Source: Ignavibacteria bacterium (lineage in GTDB: Bacteria; Bacteroidota; Ignavibacteria; Kapaibacteriales; Kapaibacteriaceae). From it: a stretch of DNA of 36,266 bases. A program made the translations under genes and the position numbers. The stretch lies in assembly GCA_013204605.1 (NCBI GenBank), contig JABMNI010000008.1, positions 1 to 36,266 on the forward strand, written 5' to 3'. Of the stretch, positions 24,061 through 32,811 are shown one piece after another. Within the stretch, counting starts at the first letter, position 1; the number at the start of each line of letters is the position of its first letter. The notes beneath the pieces were generated by a model that searched no databases, was not told the DNA's origin, and was given only the letters and a program-made list of their open reading frames with translations.

Positions 24061-24564
24061 ATGAAAGTAATAATTGCAACCCTTGTGACTATCCTGGTCA
24101 TTCTTTTTCAAGTTACGATTTTGTACTCGCAGGTGGAGGGGAAATATAAGTATGTTACTTCGGAAGGTTACGTATTTACATCACCGGATAAGTTGCATTG
24201 GGAACTCGTAGACCGAATCGCAAATTTGGGTCGGTGCCCGTTGTTTTACAGTCGCTCAGGTTATGATTGGATAAAGAAAAATGGCATCTGGAGTTTAATT
24301 AGAGATTATAGGCTCAATTACAATGTCAATGATGGAGTTACTAGAAATGATAAAGTCCCAAGCCAACAATTATTTCGTGTATCAATTGATTCGCTCAAAA
24401 ACAATGAAGTAGCCAGTATCACATTGTATAACTCTATAGGTCAATCGGAAGTGACATTTCTATCACTGGATGAGTATATTCGTCACGATCGTTCAGCGTT
24501 TCAATTCTACTACCCTGTTGTACGACTCATTAATGGAAAACAATTGATAATTGAATCACGATAA
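24061..24564 (+). CDS. Small exported protein of unknown function
   Basis: 167 residues from ATG 24061, two bp after the stop of the Cys-rich gene; the longer reading from 23998 would lie within that gene. Residues 1-24 (MKVIIATLVTILVILFQVTI) are a signal peptide or anchor. The mature part is beta-rich with a single Cys (LGRCPLFY) and a segment SPDKLHWELVDRI. No family is recognised. It is in one operon with the genes on both sides. Confidence 0.65.
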   Translation: MKVIIATLVTILVILFQVTILYSQVEGKYKYVTSEGYVFTSPDKLHWELVDRIANLGRCPLFYSRSGYDWIKKNGIWSLIRDYRLNYNVNDGVTRNDKVPSQQLFRVSIDSLKNNEVASITLYNSIGQSEVTFLSLDEYIRHDRSAFQFYYPVVRLINGKQLIIESR

Positions 24565-24587
24565 TAAATCACACATTCTTGAGAACC

Positions 24588-26753
24588 ATGCGTAAACACA
24601 TGCCACACGTACTTCTATTTCCAGTATTCATCCTTGGTGTGTTTTCTTGTTTTAGTGCTGATGGTGAATTTGTTGAGATTGAAAAAGCGCGTACCTACTT
24701 CCTACCGTGGCAGGGAAATGTTAGTGGTGTACATTACAATTCAACTACAAAGACGACTATTGCTGTCTTGCAAACTGGAATGAAGATTTCCAAGAACGAT
24801 GAAACTGGAGATACTGATTTTAAATTGGATTTCATTCCAGAGCATGTCTATTCGTCGATTGATGAAGTATCTGAAGCAATTGTTTACTGTACTGAGGCAG
24901 GGTGGATTTACAAATTCGAACCAGGCCTAGGATCGACTAGACTGAATAATCTTCCATTTGAGAATGTTAGGTCGATCTCAGTTAGGAGAGGAATTCTGTA
25001 TGTGCTTCACGATAGCATCTCTGTTCTGAGCGAAGGTGCATGGAGGACAATTGTAGATGTTCCCTATTCCTCAGATGTGCAGTATAAGTTTAGTGACTCC
25101 GTACTCACCCTTTTCAATAAAGTCATGGGGTATTTTGTTTCATTGTCTGACTTCAGAGTAGAGTCTGTAACGCTGCCAAGCTTGAACTTAAGTATAGTTG
25201 GCTCAACGGATAGTGAAATATTCACATTTAGTGATAGTTTACTCATCGTGTGTAAACGAGAAATGGCTTTTGATACCATAAATATTGGCTTACAAGCTAG
25301 CGTTGCTGTCAATCGTATAGGAAACTACTTGGTCATGCTTTTGCAAGGTAAACCTAGTGGACTAGTGAGAAAAGTATCATACAACACGAATGATCGAAGT
25401 ATAACAATTCTCGGTGCAAATATCATTTCAGATGGGACAATACAAACGTACCAAAAGGATAGCGTTGCGATTGTGTTTGGAGGCTTAGGCTATGTTGAGA
25501 CTATGAGTTTGCGATCGGATGGAAAGTGGTCGACAAGCATCGGGGTAGTAAGTGAAGCCTGCATTGTTCATTGTTTTCTACCTCATCCTAGTTCGGATTC
25601 AATAAATGTAGTAATCCAAACGCAGCCACATTCTTATAGTGGTTTGTCACCAGCTTCGTTAGTAGTTACGGTTGGGACCATACCTTTAAGTGGGGGGGTC
25701 GTAAGTCCGATCAGTGTGCTGCAACTAGATGATGACGAGTCGCTTCAGAATGGGATGCATGCTTGCGATGGAAAACTATTGATCGGGACGACAAAAAGGA
25801 TTTATTCAGTTAGCCAGTCTGGTACTTCGGTGCTTTTGGAGAGTAAATCGCCCATACTTTCAGTTGTTGTTATGAATGATACACTGTGGTATTCAAACTT
25901 GGAGGGAGTATGGCAAATGAAAATTGGAGAGCAGCCATCCAACATTATCCAATATTCAGGTGACTCATTCTATAGTTATGACTTGTACCGTGCTAGTGGT
26001 TGCCTAAACTTTATTCAGTCAAAATTTGCGTCGCCCCCTATTAGAAGACTGGTTCGAAATTGTAATGGAGTATCAACTCGCGTTGATACGGAGGATGTCA
26101 TTGAAGCCACTGGACAGTTGTCAGTTCGAGATTCCACTTTTGTTCTGCGTAAATCGTGGTTAACAGGTATTGTTGACTCAACACTATTGATGATTTGTAC
26201 AATTGCAGAAAATAAACTTATTGTCCATAATGAGGCTTTGTTTGAAGGGTCGCCTCTCCCAATGTTTTCAGAATATACTCATGGGTTATGCACCATTTTG
26301 AGAACTTTAATTATCGGGATAATCGACACACGAAGCCTCGAACTCCTTCAATATGCGCGGAGAAATAGTATCGAGCCGACCTACTCTTTTGTAGCTATTA
26401 GTCAGTTGGGCGATGAGACATTTATACTTGCAAGCAGTGATCACAATATTGTACGAGTTCGAATTGCTGGTACTACTGATGTAAAGCAATATCCCCGATC
26501 CAGCCCTAGTGAGAAAATTGAATTGCGTTCAAACAACTGGGTTTTGTCGGCACATGGCCTATCATTTGAAGATGCTTGTACTATTTATGAGTTTTCTACG
26601 GACGGTCGAATGATTTCATCTCGGTCTTTGCAATCTGCATCCTCAGAACGCTTATCTGTGGAGGCCGGTAACTATGTTTACGGCGCTACGAGACATCGTA
26701 CTACTCCATTGTATCTTGTTGGCTCTGGCGGTCAACTTCTTGAATTGAAGTAA
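24588..26753 (+). CDS. Large lipoprotein, possible beta-propeller, unknown function
   Basis: 721 residues from ATG 24588, where the export signal begins (MRKHMPHVLLFPVFILGVFS) with a lipobox-like GVFSC. The mature protein consists of repeated short strands of the type found in propellers (GWIYKFEPG, GILYVLHDSISVLSEGAWR, KLLIGTTKRIYSVSQSG, SVVVMNDTLWYSNLEGVWQM), about 45 residues apart, but no named repeat is certain. It is low in GC. A run of seven G lies inside the frame at 25692-25698. It follows the small exported protein by 23 bp and ends the island operon. Confidence 0.6.
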   Translation: MRKHMPHVLLFPVFILGVFSCFSADGEFVEIEKARTYFLPWQGNVSGVHYNSTTKTTIAVLQTGMKISKNDETGDTDFKLDFIPEHVYSSIDEVSEAIVYCTEAGWIYKFEPGLGSTRLNNLPFENVRSISVRRGILYVLHDSISVLSEGAWRTIVDVPYSSDVQYKFSDSVLTLFNKVMGYFVSLSDFRVESVTLPSLNLSIVGSTDSEIFTFSDSLLIVCKREMAFDTINIGLQASVAVNRIGNYLVMLLQGKPSGLVRKVSYNTNDRSITILGANIISDGTIQTYQKDSVAIVFGGLGYVETMSLRSDGKWSTSIGVVSEACIVHCFLPHPSSDSINVVIQTQPHSYSGLSPASLVVTVGTIPLSGGVVSPISVLQLDDDESLQNGMHACDGKLLIGTTKRIYSVSQSGTSVLLESKSPILSVVVMNDTLWYSNLEGVWQMKIGEQPSNIIQYSGDSFYSYDLYRASGCLNFIQSKFASPPIRRLVRNCNGVSTRVDTEDVIEATGQLSVRDSTFVLRKSWLTGIVDSTLLMICTIAENKLIVHNEALFEGSPLPMFSEYTHGLCTILRTLIIGIIDTRSLELLQYARRNSIEPTYSFVAISQLGDETFILASSDHNIVRVRIAGTTDVKQYPRSSPSEKIELRSNNWVLSAHGLSFEDACTIYEFSTDGRMISSRSLQSASSERLSVEAGNYVYGATRHRTTPLYLVGSGGQLLELK

Positions 26754-26835
26754 GTCAAATTGACAAGTTGATACTTTGAACGTCTTCAGGAATTGTAAAC
26801 TCATCAAGCGAATTTGATGCCGCATCAAAAGTTTA

Positions 26836-27591
26836 CTATTGTGAGTTCAACGCCCAGTTGTACTCGGTGAATGCAAAGACCCACATTTTAGAATCTACGA
26901 CGAGACTTCTCGCTACTGGTTCTGGAGCATATTTGCCAACATAAGTCAAAATCCCCTTACTGCTTGCACCAAAGTCAGATGCATACCATTCGAATAATTT
27001 CGACAACGTAGCACGTTTTGTTATGGCGTTGAAGGAATTTACCGCTGTGTTACTTAGAAAAGTTTTGGCTTGATCTGTTAGTTGGAAGTCCAAGCGTGCG
27101 GCGGTGTAGGCTTCGGAGCGTAACGGTGGACAACTCATGGCGGCACACACAAGCGCGAAGTGAATTCGGGCGTCGCCCATTTTTCTAAGAATGGAATTCT
27201 CAATCATTTCCAGCGTGTAGGTTTTACCGTCGATCTTAAATGAATATTTCTTCCACACCTGACCACTCTCGATATCCATGATAGACTTAATCGGATAGTT
27301 GTCGCAAACTACTTTCAGCGTAAACGCATTGTATGCGTTTATCCAAAATGCCATTTCTTCAGCACCCTTTAACGCAGATGTTTCGCTCGCTTGAATTTCT
27401 CGCAAGTACGCCGGTAACCGATGGTCACTCTTCAGTGCGCGGTAATCAACCAGACCCTTGCTTACGTGCGCCTTCAAAACTGATGTTAACAATGCGTGAT
27501 TGGGCTGTCCTGCAATTGCAACACCGGCACTATTGAAAATCAATACCAGAATTGCCGACGCGACCGACAACAAACTTTTTAGTGCGCTCAT
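26836..27591 (-). CDS. Exported DUF547 protein
   Basis: 251 residues from ATG 27591 (MSALKSLLSVASAILVLIF, a signal peptide); a start at 27639 adds 16 residues and would run into the region of the divergent receptor start. DUF547 hallmarks are present: LKAHVSKGLVDYRALK, then MAFWINAYNAFTLKVV and the core HFALVCAAMSCPPLR. The domain is widespread in exported bacterial and plant proteins with unknown biochemistry. The broken copy at 22889-23215 is a paralogue or older homologue. Its start lies only 23 bp from the ATG proposed for the divergent TonB-type receptor, so promoters must overlap coding sequence. Confidence 0.88.
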   Translation of the reverse strand: MSALKSLLSVASAILVLIFNSAGVAIAGQPNHALLTSVLKAHVSKGLVDYRALKSDHRLPAYLREIQASETSALKGAEEMAFWINAYNAFTLKVVCDNYPIKSIMDIESGQVWKKYSFKIDGKTYTLEMIENSILRKMGDARIHFALVCAAMSCPPLRSEAYTAARLDFQLTDQAKTFLSNTAVNSFNAITKRATLSKLFEWYASDFGASSKGILTYVGKYAPEPVARSLVVDSKMWVFAFTEYNWALNSQ

Positions 27592-27614
27592 TTGATAAAT
27601 GGTTGCTGTTCTTG

Positions 27615-29936
27615 ATGGAATATTTTTCTTATGTATCATTGCACGTGAAATTACTGCGAATAATAGTTGTCGTTACTTTGATTTGCTTTTGGATGCCGAC
27701 GCACGCCAAGGGAACCTCCGATTCGCCTAACAACCCATCTCCAGCAAATTCTGAAAACCGCGGGTCAATTACCGGAACTGTGAGGAGCAAGGGAACACAA
27801 AGCCCCCTGCCGAATGTTAGCGTGAATGTTGTTGGAAGTGTGGTGGGAGTGGGTGGTGTGGAGGGAGCTAAAACGGATTTGCACGGACGCTACACATTAC
27901 GCGATGTACCGCTCGGAATTGTAAGTGTGCGTTTTTCTGCCGAGGGTTTGTACTCGTATGTGGCAACCTATGTGGCTGTTGGCGCGGATGCGCCGGCGGT
28001 GTTGGATGTGGACCTGCGTGATGATGTAGCATCGGACACGGCGAGCGTTTCCGCCGATCTTTATTTTGGTGGTAGCATGGCAGCAGATTTGACGCTGACT
28101 GAGCAAGAGGTGCTCCGATCGCCGGCCTCGGTGAATGATCTGAATAGAGCGCTAATGATTTTGCCCGCAGTGACATCGGTGGAGGACGCAACGAACGATC
28201 TGATTATTCGTGGGGGCTCGCCCGCCGAGACCGGCTACTACGTTGATGGAATGTACATGCAAAACATTTCGCATTTTCCGCAGTTGGGTGCGAGTGGTGG
28301 GCTGATTACCATTTTGAATATGGACTTCGTGCGCAGTGTTGATATTTCGGTAAGGGGCTTTTCAGCTTCCATGGGGAATGTGATGTCGGGCATTGTAGAT
28401 ATACGGCAGCGCGACGGTAGGGCGGATGCCTTGCACGGTCAGTTGGATTTGAATGCTACGGGCTTCGGTGTGAACATCGAAGGACCCATCACGGCTTCGA
28501 CAACAATTCTTGCTTCTGCACGCAAGAGCTACGTTGATGCATTAATTGCGCTTTTGAATGTTGGTGATGCGCCAAACTATTCTGATGTGCAGGGAAAAAT
28601 TGTACACAAGTTTTCTGATGATCATTCGATGGCGTTGATGGGAATCTATGGGTACAACAATTTTAACCGGACACCAAGTAGTTCTGCCGATGATAATTTT
28701 CCAACGTTCGGTACTGAGAACTATAAACAGTTAACAGCAGGTGCAACGTTCACGGACATATGGAGTACAGACTTCAGCTCACAAACCACGGTGAACATTC
28801 AAAGCACTAACGCGGGGTATGCGTGGCAGCGTCTGACAGATAGTGTGTTGGTTGACAGTGCTACAACAACCAACACCTTGTGGAACCTGCGTCATGTTAG
28901 TACGCTTCAAGCTACCAGCAACGTAATGATTAGCGGTGGCATTGAGTTCCGAAACATTGCAACTGCGCAACAGAACCTACAACGCAGCTCGTCTGCCAAC
29001 TCGGGCTTCATGGCCGCGTTTGCTGATGTCACAATGGGCGACGATAACCTTGGTGCGTATGCCGGTGTTCGCATGCAAGCATACACCAATTCCGCGCCTC
29101 TCACACTCGACCCACGATTGCGGATATGGATAGCCCCTTTCAATAAAATGCTTTTCTCTGCGAACGCTATGTATGTTTCGCAAACATTACCAACCTACAT
29201 CGCGTTGGGAAGTGGAAATGCGTTATCGCAGTCCACGCCGCGTTGCTTGCATTTATCTGTGCAGGTGGAATACTCGCGCGTGCCGGGTGAGCGAATTACG
29301 CTCAGTGCATACAGCAAGCAATACACCGGTATGCCGCTAGCAGCGGCTGCACCTCAGAGTTTTCTGTTCGACCAAGTTGCGGGCACGCAGCTAACGTTTT
29401 CAACTTTTGATAGTGTGCAAACAAGTGGTACCGCTCTGACAAACGGAATAGAATTGTGGTATCAAAAAAAACTCAGCAACAATTGGATGGCCAATGCCGG
29501 AGTGTCGGTTTTTGAATCTACGTATCGCGATTGGAACGGTGAGCAGCGTGACCGTTCGTTCAACAACAGAGTGGTAGCCTTTGCCCAGGTGGCGTGGACA
29601 CCAACTGCCAGCATTACTGTGAGTGGAAGATATTCATTGGCAGGGGGCCGACCCTACACGCCGATAGACCGCGGCGCCTCGGTTGCAACTGGAAATGAAG
29701 TGCTGAATTACACCTTAACGAATCGACAAAACTTACCCACGTACCACTCGCTAAGTATGCGCGCAGACAAACGTTGGTTTTACGAATCGTCATCGCTCAC
29801 TGTGTATCTCAGCGTGATGAATTTGTTAAACACGCAAAATGTAAAAGGCTACGTGTGGGATTCGGTTGAGAATAAAATTAAGGCGAACCCAATGTGGGGA
29901 ATCATCCCCGTGTTTGGCGTAGAATTCGATTGGTAG
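27615..29936 (+). CDS. TonB-dependent receptor-like outer-membrane protein
   Basis: 773 residues. The start is uncertain: ATG 27615, or GTG 27645, which gives the neater signal peptide (KLLRIIVVVTLICFWMPTHA). Residues about 50-140 are a carboxypeptidase-regulatory-like domain (SITGTVRSKG ... DLHGRYTLRDVPLG). A plug domain follows (LNRALMILPAVTSVEDATND, LIIRGGSPAETGYYVDGMYM, FVRSVDISVRGFSASMGNVM). The rest is a beta-barrel of about 550 residues ending in PVFGVEFDW, a typical aromatic barrel end. Such receptors import chelated metals, cofactors or glycans with TonB energy. Ligand unknown; the metal and redox genes nearby make a metal chelate plausible, which is inference. Confidence 0.9.
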   Translation: MEYFSYVSLHVKLLRIIVVVTLICFWMPTHAKGTSDSPNNPSPANSENRGSITGTVRSKGTQSPLPNVSVNVVGSVVGVGGVEGAKTDLHGRYTLRDVPLGIVSVRFSAEGLYSYVATYVAVGADAPAVLDVDLRDDVASDTASVSADLYFGGSMAADLTLTEQEVLRSPASVNDLNRALMILPAVTSVEDATNDLIIRGGSPAETGYYVDGMYMQNISHFPQLGASGGLITILNMDFVRSVDISVRGFSASMGNVMSGIVDIRQRDGRADALHGQLDLNATGFGVNIEGPITASTTILASARKSYVDALIALLNVGDAPNYSDVQGKIVHKFSDDHSMALMGIYGYNNFNRTPSSSADDNFPTFGTENYKQLTAGATFTDIWSTDFSSQTTVNIQSTNAGYAWQRLTDSVLVDSATTTNTLWNLRHVSTLQATSNVMISGGIEFRNIATAQQNLQRSSSANSGFMAAFADVTMGDDNLGAYAGVRMQAYTNSAPLTLDPRLRIWIAPFNKMLFSANAMYVSQTLPTYIALGSGNALSQSTPRCLHLSVQVEYSRVPGERITLSAYSKQYTGMPLAAAAPQSFLFDQVAGTQLTFSTFDSVQTSGTALTNGIELWYQKKLSNNWMANAGVSVFESTYRDWNGEQRDRSFNNRVVAFAQVAWTPTASITVSGRYSLAGGRPYTPIDRGASVATGNEVLNYTLTNRQNLPTYHSLSMRADKRWFYESSSLTVYLSVMNLLNTQNVKGYVWDSVENKIKANPMWGIIPVFGVEFDW

Positions 29937-29944
29937 AATCTTTA

Positions 29945-29972
29945 AACGACCGGGACAAAACGACCGGGTCAA
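29945..29972. repeat. 14-bp tandem repeat before the pirin gene
   Basis: AACGACCGGGACAA is followed directly by AACGACCGGGTCAA (one mismatch). It fills most of the 53-bp gap between the receptor and pirin genes. Confidence 0.6.
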
Positions 29973-29989
29973 ATTAACAGAAATAAATT

Positions 29990-30697
29990 ATGAAAACCGT
30001 TCTTCACAAAGCAAACACGCGCGGCCACGCCAATCACGGCTGGCTTAATAGTTTCCACACCTTCAGTTTTGCTGAATACCACAATCCGGAACGAATGCAC
30101 TTTGGAGTAATCAGAGTATTGAACGATGACACCGTAGCAGGGGGAATGGGCTTTGGAATGCACCCGCACGAAAACATGGAGATAATTTCCATTCCATTGG
30201 AAGGTGACTTGCAGCACTCCGATAGCATGGGCAACGCCACGGTAATTCGTAACGGTGACATTCAAGTGCTGAGCGCGGGCACCGGCATAACACACAGCGA
30301 GTTCAATGCAAACAAAGAAACCCCAGTAAAATTTTTACAGATTTGGGTGATTCCAAATAAACGAAACGTTGGGCCGCGGTATGGTCAAATATCGCTCCGC
30401 GACATCGCCACGAAAAATTCTTTCTACCAAATTCTCTCACCATCGCCCGACGACCAAGGCGTATGGATCCATCAGGATGCATGGTTCCACATGGCCGATT
30501 TTGATAAGGGGCTAGGTGGTACATACACGTTCAAAAATTCAACAAACGGTCTGTACATTTTCGTGCTCAGTGGCTCCATTACCGTCGGCGATGAACAATT
30601 GGAAGCACGTGATGGTTACGGGGTGTGGGATGTAGATTCGGTACAGATTACAGCAACTGAAGATACTCACGTGTTACTAATGGAAATACCGGTCTAA
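29990..30697 (+). CDS. Pirin family protein (YhaK-like)
   Basis: 235 residues, the usual length of the short bicupin pirins. The metal-site residues of the N-terminal cupin are visible: H58-P-H60 in FGMHPHENMEI and H102, E104 in GTGITHSEFN. Other family blocks include RGHANHGWLNSFHTFSFAEY and FLQIWVIPN. Some pirins act as quercetin 2,3-dioxygenases or redox-sensing cofactors; the role here is unknown. It follows the receptor gene by 53 bp and is probably co-transcribed. It has no signal peptide, so it is cytoplasmic. Confidence 0.93.
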   Translation: MKTVLHKANTRGHANHGWLNSFHTFSFAEYHNPERMHFGVIRVLNDDTVAGGMGFGMHPHENMEIISIPLEGDLQHSDSMGNATVIRNGDIQVLSAGTGITHSEFNANKETPVKFLQIWVIPNKRNVGPRYGQISLRDIATKNSFYQILSPSPDDQGVWIHQDAWFHMADFDKGLGGTYTFKNSTNGLYIFVLSGSITVGDEQLEARDGYGVWDVDSVQITATEDTHVLLMEIPV

Positions 30698-30765
30698 TGT
30701 GGAAATGTGAGAATGTGAAGATGTGAAAATCCTTAATTCTTAATTTTCAATCCTTAATCCTTAAT
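30698..30765. repeat. Mixed simple repeats AATGTGA and CTTAATC
   Basis: AATGTGGAAATGTGAGAATG variants (about 30698-30729) are followed by CCTTAATTCTTAA/TCCTTAATCCTTAA repeats (30731-30765). They recall the repeats at 2897-3026 and 22766-22892 and again lie between two convergent genes. Confidence 0.65.
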
Positions 30766-30793
30766 TGCTTGTCGACTTCTTAGTCGACAAGCA
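30766..30793 (-). terminator. Perfect 12-bp hairpin at the DtxR gene end
   Basis: TGCTTGTCGACT (30766-30777) and AGTCGACAAGCA (30782-30793) are perfect inverted repeats around a TCTT loop. The stem includes the last codons and the stop of the DtxR-type gene. No T-run follows on the minus strand, so it may be a terminator or an mRNA-stabilising structure. Confidence 0.6.
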
Positions 30794-31433
30794 GGCTGTC
30801 TGCAAACTTCTTCGAAACCGACTTATGAGGTTGGTTGCCGATTTTCACCACCAAGGTATCATCGAACTCAATTCGATCAATCACCTTAATCGACGTGTGA
30901 ATATTTACGCCGAGCTGTTGTAGATATTGAAGGAAAATTGGTGAGGTGTCTTTAACGGCGACTACCTTACACGACTTACCGGTAGGCACATCCGAAAGTG
31001 TTGTGCGCACCGTTAATGGAATTTTTCCGCTGCGCATTGGTATGGGATCGCCATGCGGGTCGTACTGAGGATTGCCAAGAAACGTATCCAATCTATCAGC
31101 CAACTCAGGATGTTTAACGTGTTCCAACTGTTCCGCTATTTCGTGAACCACATCCCAAGAATATCCGAGTTTCTCTAATAAGAATACTTCCCACAGACGG
31201 TGGTTGCGCACAATTCCAAGTGCTGTTTTAAGCCCCTTTGCAGTTAGCTTCATGCCCGTGGTTTTATGATAGGTGATTAATTTTTTGACCGTCAGTTTTT
31301 TTATCATGTCAACAACCGAGGCTGCATTCACCTGCAGGTCGTCAGCCACCACCGTAGGGGATATCTTACCTGCATGACTCAATGAGAGCAGGTAGACAGC
31401 CTTTACATAGTTTTCTTCCGTTAAAGAATTCAT
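30780..31433 (-). CDS. DtxR/MntR-family metal-dependent repressor
   Basis: 217 residues. An N-terminal winged helix (about 1-65: LTEENYVKAVYLLSLS, VVADDLQVNAASVVDMIKKL) is followed by the dimerisation and metal-binding domain (about 70-135: RNHRLWEVFLLEKLGYSWDV, HEIAEQLEHV) and a C-terminal SH3/FeoA-like domain (about 140-217). H78, E101, E104 and H105 match the metal ligands of MntR-type members, with E82 and H97 also available. It should bind DNA when Mn2+ or Fe2+ is present. It is divergent from the DHOR/Rieske/porin operon across 138 bp that hold two palindromes, so it probably controls that operon and itself. Confidence 0.93.
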   Translation of the reverse strand: MNSLTEENYVKAVYLLSLSHAGKISPTVVADDLQVNAASVVDMIKKLTVKKLITYHKTTGMKLTAKGLKTALGIVRNHRLWEVFLLEKLGYSWDVVHEIAEQLEHVKHPELADRLDTFLGNPQYDPHGDPIPMRSGKIPLTVRTTLSDVPTGKSCKVVAVKDTSPIFLQYLQQLGVNIHTSIKVIDRIEFDDTLVVKIGNQPHKSVSKKFADSLLVD

Positions 31434-31507
31434 TTAGCAGCCATGGTTACGTTGAGTAAAGATCGACAACCACAAAAATACGAGTTGCGTTGATCTACCC
31501 CACAAAA

Positions 31508-31521
31508 TTAGACGAGTCTAA
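31508..31521. promoter_or_regulatory. Palindrome TTAGAC-GA-GTCTAA, candidate DtxR-family operator
   Basis: Six-base perfect arms around a 2-bp centre, in the shared region between the DtxR-type gene and the DHOR operon. TTAG..CTAA arms are common in DtxR/IdeR operators. It lies 51 bp before the DHOR ATG. Confidence 0.6.
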
Positions 31522-31540
31522 CTATTTTAGTATGGTGTAT

Positions 31541-31561
31541 CAAACATATGTAGTATGTTTG
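31541..31561. promoter_or_regulatory. Palindrome CAAACATA-TGTAG-TATGTTTG, candidate MntR-like operator
   Basis: Perfect 8-bp arms around a 5-nt centre, ending 10 bp before the DHOR ATG. The AAACATA/TATGTTT arms equal those of the E. coli MntR operator as I recall it, but the spacing is shorter by 3 bp. Position would block translation or transcription start. Confidence 0.6.
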
Positions 31562-31571
31562 CTCGATCAAC

Positions 31572-32789
31572 ATGAATACGACTTTTACAATACCCCATGT
31601 GACAAGTAACGTGATTGCGATGTTTTGCGCCGCAATACTGTTAATCGGCTGCGATGCCATATTGCCTTCGGCTCCGAATGATGCCGATGTGTTGGATGGT
31701 CCGGTCGACGCACTATCGTCTGCCCAACATGCGCAGTTTTTACGCGGTGACGTGGCGTTTAATGATGATGTGTTTACGGCTGCAACGGGTTTGGGACCCA
31801 TTTTTGTTGCCACGAGCTGCGGGTCGTGTCACGCCGGCGATGGTAAGGGGCATCCGTTTACCACGTTAACACGGTTCGGTCAGGGCGATGAGAATGGAAA
31901 CGCGTATCTCGACCGCGGCGGACCTCAGCTTCAGAACCGCGCGCTACCCGGATACACTCCCGAGCAAATTCCTGGGGGAGCCCCTTTTACAAAACTCACT
32001 CCACCGGCAAATACCGGGTTGGGTTTTATGGAGTTGGTGAGCGATGCGGATATCATTGCAATGTCGGATGAAAACGATGCTGACGGCGATGGCGTTTCCG
32101 GTGTTCCAAATTGGCGTCCACTTGTATCGTATTTGAGCGCTCATCAAAATTCAATTCCAACTAATGAGCAGTACATTCACAGATTCGGAAAGAAAGCCGC
32201 TGCGTACAATTTATTGCACCAAACGGTGAACGCGTACAATCAGGATATTGGGATCACTTCAATCTTCGAACCGAAGGATGTGTATAGTGGCGTAAACATC
32301 GAACCCGAAGTCAGTGCAAGTGTAATACATGACGTAGTGTTTTATTTGCAGACTCTAAAAGTGCCCGTTGAAAGAAATCCGAATGATGAAGCAGTGAAAA
32401 ACGGCAAGCGGTTGTTCATCCAAATAGGTTGCGACAATTGTCATAAGCAAACATTGAAGACGGCGTATTCACCAGTTGCAGCGTTACGTAACAAGGAATT
32501 TCATCCATATACGGATTTGCTGCTGCACGATATGGGAAAGGGGCTCGATGATGGTTACACCGAGGGAAGTGCAAAGACGTATGAGTGGCGAACGCCAGCG
32601 CTGTGGGGGTTGGGTCTGTCACAAAACTCACAAGGCGGCGAGTATTTTTTACTCCACGACGGACGTGCCAAAAGCATCACTTCAGCCATCGTGATGCATG
32701 GCGGTGAGGCCGCAATGAGCACACAGAAATTTCAAGCGCTAACTGAGGCGGAGAAACGCGACATATTAAAGTTTTTGGAGCAGTTGTGA
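31572..32789 (+). CDS. DHOR-family diheme oxidoreductase lipoprotein
   Basis: 405 residues. A lipoprotein signal ends LLIGC27. Heme c sites are C83-G-S-C-H87 and C287-D-N-C-H291. A DENDADGDGVSG calcium-loop-like segment (about 167-178) and the closing blocks HDMGKGLDDG, EWRTPALWGLG, FLLHDGRAKSI are typical of the DHOR (former DUF1111) family, distant relatives of diheme peroxidases. In Bacteroidota these genes often sit in iron-linked clusters; the biochemistry is not settled. The gene starts the operon next to the DtxR-type repressor and its 3' end is part of a 20-bp tandem duplication. Confidence 0.92.
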   Translation: MNTTFTIPHVTSNVIAMFCAAILLIGCDAILPSAPNDADVLDGPVDALSSAQHAQFLRGDVAFNDDVFTAATGLGPIFVATSCGSCHAGDGKGHPFTTLTRFGQGDENGNAYLDRGGPQLQNRALPGYTPEQIPGGAPFTKLTPPANTGLGFMELVSDADIIAMSDENDADGDGVSGVPNWRPLVSYLSAHQNSIPTNEQYIHRFGKKAAAYNLLHQTVNAYNQDIGITSIFEPKDVYSGVNIEPEVSASVIHDVVFYLQTLKVPVERNPNDEAVKNGKRLFIQIGCDNCHKQTLKTAYSPVAALRNKEFHPYTDLLLHDMGKGLDDGYTEGSAKTYEWRTPALWGLGLSQNSQGGEYFLLHDGRAKSITSAIVMHGGEAAMSTQKFQALTEAEKRDILKFLEQL

Positions 32790-32810
32790 AGTTACTGGAG
32801 CAGTTGTGAA
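32771..32810 (+). repeat. 20-bp tandem duplication at the DHOR gene end
   Basis: TTTTTGGAGCAGTTGTGAAG-like and TTACTGGAGCAGTTGTGAAA units (32771-32790, 32791-32810) repeat the last codons and stop of the DHOR gene. The second copy provides the GGAG and possible GTG start in front of the Rieske gene. Confidence 0.75.
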
Positions 32811-32811
32811 A

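Noticed and set aside
27592-27639. Extended N-terminus of the DUF547 protein (MIHKK start)
   Set aside because: The added 16 residues precede a complete signal peptide and have no ribosome binding site; kept only as an alternative.
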